A DNA stretch of 11,585 bases from JBBRLG01 sp038231495 (GTDB lineage Bacteria; Planctomycetota; Planctomycetia; Gemmatales; Gemmataceae), in assembly GCA_038231495.1 (NCBI GenBank), contig JBBRLG010000208.1:1-11585 (forward strand), read 5' to 3'. Below are positions 7,298 to 11,585 of this stretch, one piece after another (the first letter of the stretch is position 1; each line of letters opens with the position of its first letter). A program made the position numbers and the translations under genes. The notes under the pieces were generated by a model. It was not told where the DNA came from, searched no databases, and was given only the letters and a program-made list of their open reading frames with translations.

Positions 7298-8032
7298 CTA
7301 CCCAACCCCCCGTTGCAGCAGAACCCACCCCAGCGCAAAAATGGCGGCGTCCACGATGCCGTGGCCCACCCACACGGCATAGAGGGTGCCGGTGCGCTCG
7401 TAAAGCCACGCCCAGAAAAAGCCGCCGACCGCGATGCACAGCGCGAACGGCACGACGGCGTCAAAGAAATAGTTGGGCAGATAAACGTAAAGCACAATGA
7501 CGTGGTGCGCCATGAAGGCCAGCGCGGACAGCACCGCCGCGGGCGTAAACGGCAGCAACGTCCGCAGGCGGCCGAATAAAAACCAGCGGAAATAATACTC
7601 CTCAAACAACGAATGCCCGACGACGTACACGGCGGCAAACAGGAAGTACCGGACCGGCGTATGCAGTCGGAACTGGTCTATCTTTTCACGGACCCGGTCG
7701 GGTGCGTTACCCAGTACCGGCGACTCCGCCAGCCAGCCGTAGTACAGGCCGAAGAGTGCCGCCGTGACGAGCAGGCCGAAACCTGCGCCAAGAAGGATGC
7801 CCTCGAAACGTGGGCGTTCCAGGCGCGGCCAGTGCCGTTCGATTACGAACACCGCGAGCAGGGGTAGCAGAAACTGGATTGCCTTGCCCGTGCCGAAGGC
7901 GACCTGCTGCAACGGGTTTTGGGCGTCCTTGTCCGGCGCGAGGACGATGAAGTAGCCATAGGTCACGACCGTCGGCAGGACCATGCCGAATACGAGGGCC
8001 GCGACGAGCAAGGAGCGGCGCAGTGGTTGCAT
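7298..8032 (-). CDS. CPBP family intramembrane metalloprotease (CAAX protease-like)
   Basis: 244 residues, several hydrophobic spans (about 8-32, 50-65, 76-98, 127-143, 163-185, 193-212, 217-240), so an integral membrane protein. The three CPBP (PF02517) motifs are complete: EEYYFR at 144-149, FMAHH at 173-177 and HGIVD at 224-228, which supply the glutamates and histidines of the proposed active site. Members cleave or modify membrane-linked substrates; bacterial substrates are mostly unknown. It follows the phosphorylase gene by 40 nt on the same strand, so they are likely cotranscribed, although no functional link is obvious. The start at 8032 is chosen because MQPLRRSLLV begins the first membrane span and AAAGGTG lies a few nt before it; a longer open frame runs back into the repeat and the phosphorylase gene. 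Confidence 0.9.
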   Translation of the reverse strand: MQPLRRSLLVAALVFGMVLPTVVTYGYFIVLAPDKDAQNPLQQVAFGTGKAIQFLLPLLAVFVIERHWPRLERPRFEGILLGAGFGLLVTAALFGLYYGWLAESPVLGNAPDRVREKIDQFRLHTPVRYFLFAAVYVVGHSLFEEYYFRWFLFGRLRTLLPFTPAAVLSALAFMAHHVIVLYVYLPNYFFDAVVPFALCIAVGGFFWAWLYERTGTLYAVWVGHGIVDAAIFALGWVLLQRGVG

Positions 8033-8038
8033 CGCTGG

Positions 8039-8045
8039 CACCTTT
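8039..8045 (-). promoter_or_regulatory. Ribosome binding site for the CPBP gene
   Basis: The minus strand reads AAAGGTG about 6 nt before the ATG at 8032. It directly abuts the 21-nt repeat copy at 8046-8066. Confidence 0.45.
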
Positions 8046-8066
8046 CGCAAAGCCGCAAGCGGCGAA
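8046..8066 (-). repeat. 21-nt repeat copy in the phosphorylase-CPBP gap
   Basis: Identical to 1636-1656, with the core AGCCGCAAGCGG at 8051-8062. It fills most of the 40-nt gap between two same-strand genes. Its core can fold into a small hairpin (CCGC, loop TT or AA, GCGG) just upstream of the CPBP ribosome binding site. Confidence 0.65.
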
Positions 8067-8072
8067 ATCGGG

Positions 8073-8894
8073 CTACAGACTTTCAACGAGGCGGCGCACC
8101 AGCACGCGCAACTGTTTCTCCGCCACGTTCGCGGTGGCAATGATGTCCTCGACGCTTGCCGGCTCCAGGGCGTCCGGTAGGCACATGTCGGTCACGATCG
8201 AAAACCCGACGTTGCGCAGCCCGCAGTGGACCCCGACGATGACTTCCGGCACCGTGGACATGCCCACCACGTCGGCGCCGCCGGCGCGCAGGAAACGATA
8301 CTCGGCCCGCGTTTCCAGGTTCGGTCCGGGCACCGCGACGAACACGCCTTGATGGCAGACGATCTTTTCTTCGAGCGCGATGCGCCGGGCGAGCTTGACG
8401 AGTTCGCGGTCGTACGGCTGGCTCATGTCGGGGAAGCGCGGTCCCAGGCGGTCGTCATTTTTGCCGATCAGCGGGTTGTCGCCCAGCAAGTTGATCTGGT
8501 CCTCGATGACCATGATGTCGCCCTTGGCGAACTGCGGGTTCATGCCGCCACAGGCGTTCGTGACCACGAGCACTTCGCAGCCCAGCGCCTTCATGAGACG
8601 CACGGGCAGCGTGATTTGCTGCAACGAGTAGCCTTCGTAGTAGTGAAAACGGCCCTCCATCGCCACGACCGTCTTGCCGCCCAGCTGGCCGCAAACCAGC
8701 CGGCCCGCGTGCGAAACGACCGTCGAATGCGGGAAGTGTGGGATGTCTCTGTAGGGGAAGCTCGCCTCCGCCGCGATCTCGCCGACCAGCCCGCCCAGGC
8801 CGGTACCGAGGATGATGCCCACCAGCGGCTTGCGCGTCCACTTCGCCAAGATCGCTCGCCGGGCCGCCTCCACCTGGTCGAAGATTTCTACCAT
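8073..8894 (-). CDS. Purine nucleoside phosphorylase family (PNP-I/MTAP) enzyme
   Basis: 273 residues, the normal length for trimeric PNPs. It cleaves purine nucleosides with phosphate to base and ribose-1-phosphate in the cytoplasm (purine salvage). Visible: phosphate loop GTGLGG (30-35), SHAGRL (61-66), MEGRFHYYEGY (79-89), TNACGGMNP (112-120), GPNLETRAEY (190-199), VGMSTVPEV (210-218). Compared with human PNP by eye, H64, R84, H86, Y88, E201 and M219 have counterparts (H62, R82, H84, Y86, E194, M212), but Asn243 is D236 and His257 is V248. Both are MTAP-like features, so guanosine/inosine versus adenosine or methylthioadenosine specificity is open, and I assign no symbol. The start at 8894 is chosen by family length; the open frame upstream runs through the 59-bp palindrome and is not coding. 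A weak AGGG lies about 11 nt upstream of the start. Confidence 0.9.
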   Translation of the reverse strand: MVEIFDQVEAARRAILAKWTRKPLVGIILGTGLGGLVGEIAAEASFPYRDIPHFPHSTVVSHAGRLVCGQLGGKTVVAMEGRFHYYEGYSLQQITLPVRLMKALGCEVLVVTNACGGMNPQFAKGDIMVIEDQINLLGDNPLIGKNDDRLGPRFPDMSQPYDRELVKLARRIALEEKIVCHQGVFVAVPGPNLETRAEYRFLRAGGADVVGMSTVPEVIVGVHCGLRNVGFSIVTDMCLPDALEPASVEDIIATANVAEKQLRVLVRRLVESL

Positions 8895-8910
8895 CGCAAT
8901 TATCCCTGTT

Positions 8911-8938
8911 ATATTAGTCGCGGGGCACCTTGACACAA
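8911..8938 (-). promoter_or_regulatory. Possible promoter of the phosphorylase gene
   Basis: On the minus strand TTGTGT (8938-8933) and TAATAT (8916-8911) are separated by 16 bp; the overlapping TATAAC is another -10 option. Matches to consensus are modest (3/6 and 4/6). The -35 would lie in the arm of the palindrome. Confidence 0.22.
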
Positions 8939-8990
8939 GCCCGACGCGCCAGCGAGGGACGGTCCCTCGCTGGCGCGTCGGGCTTGTGTC
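8932..8990. repeat. 59-bp near-perfect palindrome (29-bp arms)
   Basis: Arms 8932-8960 and 8962-8990 are exact reverse complements around a single G at 8961. It lies between the divergent phosphorylase and GTPase genes. Translated on either strand it gives the peptide SPTRQRGTVPRWRVGLV, as expected for a self-complementary unit. It is probably a dispersed REP-type repeat in this genome; copy number cannot be checked here. Confidence 0.8.
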
Positions 8991-9113
8991 CTTCCTAGCC
9001 GCGGTGAAGAGCACGTCTCCGGGATGCGTCGAGCCGGAAACGGTCGTCCGCCGGCCTCGTGTGGATGAAAATACGGCAGAAGGTGGCACAATGGTAGTAC
9101 GCAGCCGTTTTTG
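8991..9113. other. Divergent intergenic region between two inverted repeats
   Basis: Part of the 393-nt space between the phosphorylase and GTPase starts. I see no gene and no clear promoter hexamers; regulatory signals for the GTPase gene may lie here. Confidence 0.25.
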
Positions 9114-9237
9114 TAACCGTTCACTCCCCCCCTTGCGAAGGGGGGGTAGGGGGGGTGGAGTGGACGCCAGGACTGATTACTTCTATTGGTTCTTACCCCC
9201 CCAACCCCCCCTTCGTAAGGGGGGGAGTGAATGGTTA
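9114..9237. repeat. Inverted repeat with C7/G7 tracts
   Basis: Arms 9114-9155 and 9196-9237 (42 bp each, three mismatches) enclose a 40-nt spacer. Each arm is built of a C7, TTGCGAA or TTACGAA, then two G7 tracts split by two bases. Two mismatches would be G-U pairs in RNA. The G7 pairs could also form G-quadruplexes on either strand. The ATG at 9231 lies inside the right arm and is not taken as a gene start. Confidence 0.75.
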
Positions 9238-9274
9238 GCCGTTTTTCTTTCGCGCCGGGTGCCGCCCGCTGGAC

Positions 9275-9280
9275 GAGGAC
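9275..9280 (+). promoter_or_regulatory. Ribosome binding site for the GTPase gene
   Basis: GAGGAC, 7 nt before the ATG at 9288. It decides for this start over the in-frame ATG at 9231 within the repeat. Confidence 0.55.
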
Positions 9281-9287
9281 CGTACCG

Positions 9288-10280
9288 ATGGCCGTGAACC
9301 TGACCCCGCAATACCTGGAAGCCGAGCAGGAATACAAGCGCGCCCAGTCGCCGGAAGACCGCCTGGAATGCCTCAAGAAAATGTGGACGCTGGTGCCCAA
9401 GCACAAGGCCAGCGAGAAGCTGCAAGCGGAACTGAAAACCAAGATCAGCGAAACCAAGGAAGAAGTCGAGCACGAGAAGAAAAACCCCAAGAAGGTGGGC
9501 ATCAGCTACAAAATCCCACGCCAGGGCGCGGGCCAGGTCGTCCTCCTCGGCGGGCCGAACGTAGGCAAGAGCCGGCTGCTGACCCGTCTCACCCGCGCGA
9601 CGCCGGAGGTCGCCCCTTACCCGTTCACCACGCGCGAGCCGCACGCCGGGATGATGGAATGGGAGGACGCGCGCGTGCAGCTGATCGACACGCCGCCGGT
9701 GACGGCCGACTACCTGGAAAGCTACGTTTCCAGCATGGTCCGGGCCGCCGACGCCAGCGTACTCCTGCTCGACCTGGGCGACGACGACGGCCCCTTTGCC
9801 GCCGAGACGGTCATCGAACGCCTGGCAGGGGTCAAAACGATGCTCGTCGGCAAAGTGCCGGCCGAGATCGCCGACCCGTCGATCCATTACAGCAAAACGC
9901 TGCTCGTCGCCAACAAGAGCGACCTGCCCGACGCGGCGGACCGTTTGGAGATCGTGCGCGAGATGTTCGGGCCGCGGTTGCCGATCCACGTCCTCGACGC
10001 CGAGTCCGGCAACGGGCTGGAGGAAGTTCGCACCGCGATCTATGGCGTGCTAAACGTCCTGCGCGTCTACAGCAAGCGGCCGGGTAAGCCGGCGGACATG
10101 GAATCGCCGTTCACTTGCCCCGTCGGCAGCACCGTGCAGCAGATGGCGGAGTTAGTGCATCGGGATTTCGCGGACAAGCTCAAGTCGGCCCGCATCTGGG
10201 GCACCGGCGTCTTCGACGGTCAGACGGTGACGCGCGACCACGTGTTGCACGACAAGGATGTCGTCGAGTTGCATTCGTGA
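9288..10280 (+). CDS. DRG/Obg-like GTPase with TGS domain
   Basis: 330 residues. Residues 1-70 are charged and helical (EYKRAQSPEDRLECLKK; PKHKASEKLQAELKTKISETKEE), resembling the helical N-terminus of DRG proteins. The G domain has G1 GGPNVGKS (88-95), G2 region YPFTTREP (111-118), G3 IDTPP (133-137), G4 NKSD (209-212) and G5 around DAES (237-240). Residues from about 255 to 330 are a TGS domain (SPFTCPVGSTVQQMAELVHRDF ... GQTVTRDHVLHDKDVVELH), which in relatives contacts RNA, ribosomes or regulators. Such proteins are thought to act in translation. Unusually, G3 ends in Pro instead of the DxxG glycine. It is transcribed alone, divergent from the phosphorylase gene. Family is secure; the exact role is not. 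Confidence 0.88.
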   Translation: MAVNLTPQYLEAEQEYKRAQSPEDRLECLKKMWTLVPKHKASEKLQAELKTKISETKEEVEHEKKNPKKVGISYKIPRQGAGQVVLLGGPNVGKSRLLTRLTRATPEVAPYPFTTREPHAGMMEWEDARVQLIDTPPVTADYLESYVSSMVRAADASVLLLDLGDDDGPFAAETVIERLAGVKTMLVGKVPAEIADPSIHYSKTLLVANKSDLPDAADRLEIVREMFGPRLPIHVLDAESGNGLEEVRTAIYGVLNVLRVYSKRPGKPADMESPFTCPVGSTVQQMAELVHRDFADKLKSARIWGTGVFDGQTVTRDHVLHDKDVVELHS

Positions 10281-10355
10281 CGACTGGCGGGGTTATTTGC
10301 CGGCTTTCGCGGGTTTTCTTGGAGCATAATTCGTGCGGACGCCGGTTGCCTTGCG

Positions 10356-10361
10356 TACAAT
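10356..10361 (+). promoter_or_regulatory. Possible -10 box upstream of the 10429 gene
   Basis: TACAAT matches the -10 consensus at five of six positions, 67 nt before the start codon. No good -35 lies at 16-18 bp, so this is weak. Confidence 0.22.
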
Positions 10362-10416
10362 TGAGGTGGATTCCCACGCCCAATGAATCACGCATACGGG
10401 AACGAGTTGGGCAACT

Positions 10417-10422
10417 GGAGGT
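10417..10422 (+). promoter_or_regulatory. Ribosome binding site for the 10429 gene
   Basis: GGAGGT, a near-ideal Shine-Dalgarno, 6 nt before the ATG at 10429. Confidence 0.7.
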
Positions 10423-10428
10423 GCAAGC

Positions 10429-11175
10429 ATGTTCAGTAAATGGTCTCTTCCGCTCGCGGGAGTGGCGGCAATTTCGGTACTGTTCCTCTCCGCCGGTGCC
10501 GGCCAGGCTCAGCACAGCGGCGGCGGTCATGGCGGCGGTCACAGCAGCGGCAGTGGCGGTCATGGGGGCGGTGGTTATCAAAGCGGTGGCGGCTATCACA
10601 ATGGTGGCGGCTATCACAATGGTGGCGGCTATCACGACGGCTACCACGGCGGCGGCTATCACGACGGCTACCACGGCGGCGGCTATTACGGCGGTTACCG
10701 CGGTGGCATTGGCATCGGTATCGGGCTGGGCGGCTATTCCGGCGGGTATCCGGGCTATTACAACTCGGGTTATTACTCGAATTCGTACTACGCCCCCAAT
10801 TACTACGTCGCTCCCAGCTACTACAGCGCGCCGGCTTACTACCCGCCCGCGACAACTTACGTTCCGTCGGTGAACCTCCAAACGCCGTCGGTCATCCGCA
10901 ACGCGGACTTTGAAAGACCCGTGCCCCAGGTGGCTGGCAATGCCTCCCTCGTCGAGGTGAACGTGCCGCCGAACGCCGAAGTTTGGTTCGACGATCTCAA
11001 GACCAAGCAGACCGGCGATACGCGGACGTTCAAGTCTCCGGAACTGGAGCCGGGCAAGACGTACCTTTATGATGTTCGCGCCCGCTGGGTCGAGAACGGC
11101 GACGAGGTCACGCGGTCCCGGACGGTGCGCGTGCAGGCCGGCCGCGCGGTGCGCGTGGACTTCGCCTCCAAGTAA
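10429..11175 (+). CDS. Secreted Gly/His/Tyr-rich protein with TIGR03000 domain
   Basis: 248 residues. A signal peptide (MFSKWSLPLAGVAAISVLFL) ends at about AGQA27. Residues 28-93 are Gly/His/Tyr repeats (GGGYHN, GGGYHDGYH), followed by a Gly/Tyr/Ser/Pro-rich stretch to about 145 (YYNSGYYSNSYYAPNYY). Residues about 173-246 are a TIGR03000 domain: SLVEVNVPPNAEVWFDD, then TGDTRTFKSPELEPGKTYLYDVRARW, then TRSRTVRVQAGRAVRVDF. TIGR03000 is a short beta domain known from planctomycetes, of unknown function, usually at the end of exported low-complexity proteins. The His-rich region might bind metal ions, which is inference. Single gene with a strong ribosome binding site. The domain call is firm. 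Confidence 0.9.
   Translation: MFSKWSLPLAGVAAISVLFLSAGAGQAQHSGGGHGGGHSSGSGGHGGGGYQSGGGYHNGGGYHNGGGYHDGYHGGGYHDGYHGGGYYGGYRGGIGIGIGLGGYSGGYPGYYNSGYYSNSYYAPNYYVAPSYYSAPAYYPPATTYVPSVNLQTPSVIRNADFERPVPQVAGNASLVEVNVPPNAEVWFDDLKTKQTGDTRTFKSPELEPGKTYLYDVRARWVENGDEVTRSRTVRVQAGRAVRVDFASK
10585..10677 (+). repeat. Coding tandem repeats in the TIGR03000 gene
   Basis: Three 18-bp units start at 10585, 10603 and 10621 (GGGYHN/D; the first two identical). A 27-bp unit then repeats exactly twice, at 10624-10650 and 10651-10677. Both keep the reading frame, so unit number can vary without breaking the gene. Confidence 0.8.
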
Positions 11176-11585
11176 GGTTTGCAAAGCCACAGGGTGTGGC
11201 AACTGTTTTGGGTGAGGCCTTCACCAACCCCGGAAGCTTTTTCTCGTGCTGAAGGTCCGCCCGGTCGTAGCCGCAAGCGGCTCGCTTGCTGGCTTCTGCG
11301 CGGGTTCAGCCAGCAAGCGAGCCGCTTGCGGCTACGACAACTGCTTTTCCTTTGGCAAGGGTGGCCTTTTTCGTGGCGAGGGTCGAGATTGGCCAGGGTC
11401 GATCCGGCGTCGGTGGTGATGCGTAAGAGCATACTGAAAAATGGTTTACGGCTGTCTTGCGCAGAGCGTTTGCGCAAAAGCGGTTCGACCCTCGCCATAT
11501 GTTGATTGGCTTGGCTAGGGTCGGACAGGCCCGGTCGTCATCCAAAGGGGTCGCGGTTAGACAACCATTGGCTCGCGCGGCGTGG
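11176..11585. other. 410 nt without a supported gene
   Basis: It holds the inverted repeat at 11264-11338 and a 12-bp inverted pair, GGCGAGGGTCGA at 11375-11386 against 11485-11496. Between these last arms lies a small TTGCGC/GCGCAA stem near 11459-11478. Open frames here translate repeat sequence and look non-coding. It probably includes the transcript end of the TIGR03000 gene and upstream DNA of a gene to the right. Confidence 0.4.
11264..11338. repeat. 31-bp perfect inverted repeat downstream of the TIGR03000 gene
   Basis: Arms 11264-11294 and 11308-11338 are exact reverse complements with a 13-nt loop. Both contain the core AGCCGCAAGCGG (11269-11280 and, inverted, 11322-11333), which is also found at 1641-1652 and 8051-8062. 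It begins 88 nt after the stop codon and could stop transcription or stabilise the mRNA 3' end; no U-run directly follows. Confidence 0.8.

Noticed and set aside
8895..9089. N-terminal extension of the phosphorylase
   Set aside because: It translates the 59-bp palindrome (SPTRQRGTVPRW...) and makes the enzyme 65 residues longer than the family.
9231..9287. ATG at 9231 as the GTPase start
   Set aside because: It lies inside the inverted repeat arm and lacks a ribosome binding site; 9288 has one.
10585..10677. Tandem repeats as a CRISPR array
   Set aside because: Units are 18 and 27 bp with no spacers, and they are in frame inside a gene.
10180..11202. 340-codon minus-strand frame
   Set aside because: Shadow of the GTPase end and the Gly-rich gene; the product is Ala/Val/Ile low complexity.
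11067..11498. Minus-strand frame at the right end
   Set aside because: Much of the product (SRKRLACWL, QQASRLRL) is translated repeat sequence, with no start signal or domain.

Overview
The window is GC-rich and looks like a planctomycete chromosome, most likely of the Gemmataceae. This rests on recognised families: a DUF1553-type C-terminus ending in the typical 'LVWAL(I/L)NS..F.FNH' form, a TIGR03000 domain (known from planctomycetes), small secreted Tyr-rich proteins ending in PSYWYGR, and intergenic spaces full of inverted repeats. No taxonomic search was possible. I see no tRNA, rRNA, CRISPR array, integrase or transposase.

Layout. 1-1015 (+): 3' end of a DUF1553-type gene, cut by the window edge. 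1306-4113 (+): a 935-residue protein with the GH38 alpha-mannosidase layout but without its metal and nucleophile residues. 4354-4743 and 5089-5481 (+): two small secreted proteins with the same C-terminus, separated by a nested palindromic element. 5516-6565 (-): a YhcC/TIGR01212 radical SAM protein, convergent with the second small gene. 6821-7270 (+): a small FHA protein, divergent from the radical SAM gene and behind a good sigma70-like promoter. 7298-8032 and 8073-8894 (-): a probable two-gene unit of a purine nucleoside phosphorylase family enzyme followed by a CPBP membrane protease. 9288-10280 (+): a DRG/Obg-like GTPase with a TGS domain. 10429-11175 (+): a secreted Gly/His/Tyr-rich protein with a C-terminal TIGR03000 domain. 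11176-11585: no supported gene, one long hairpin repeat.

The genes do not form one pathway. Three (4354, 5089, 10429) encode small exported low-complexity proteins probably destined for the cell envelope. The rest are single housekeeping or signalling genes. The points most worth attention are: (i) the phosphorylase keeps the PNP glutamate but has Asp and Val where human PNP has Asn243 and His257, which resembles methylthioadenosine phosphorylase; (ii) the GH38-like protein seems to have lost its zinc site; (iii) five inverted-repeat structures of different sequence (1062-1149, 4753-4913, 8932-8990, 9114-9237, 11264-11338) occupy the spaces between genes; (iv) a 21-nt repeat unit lies both in a gene gap and, in frame, inside the GH38-like gene. 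I found no clear defence or biosynthetic system.
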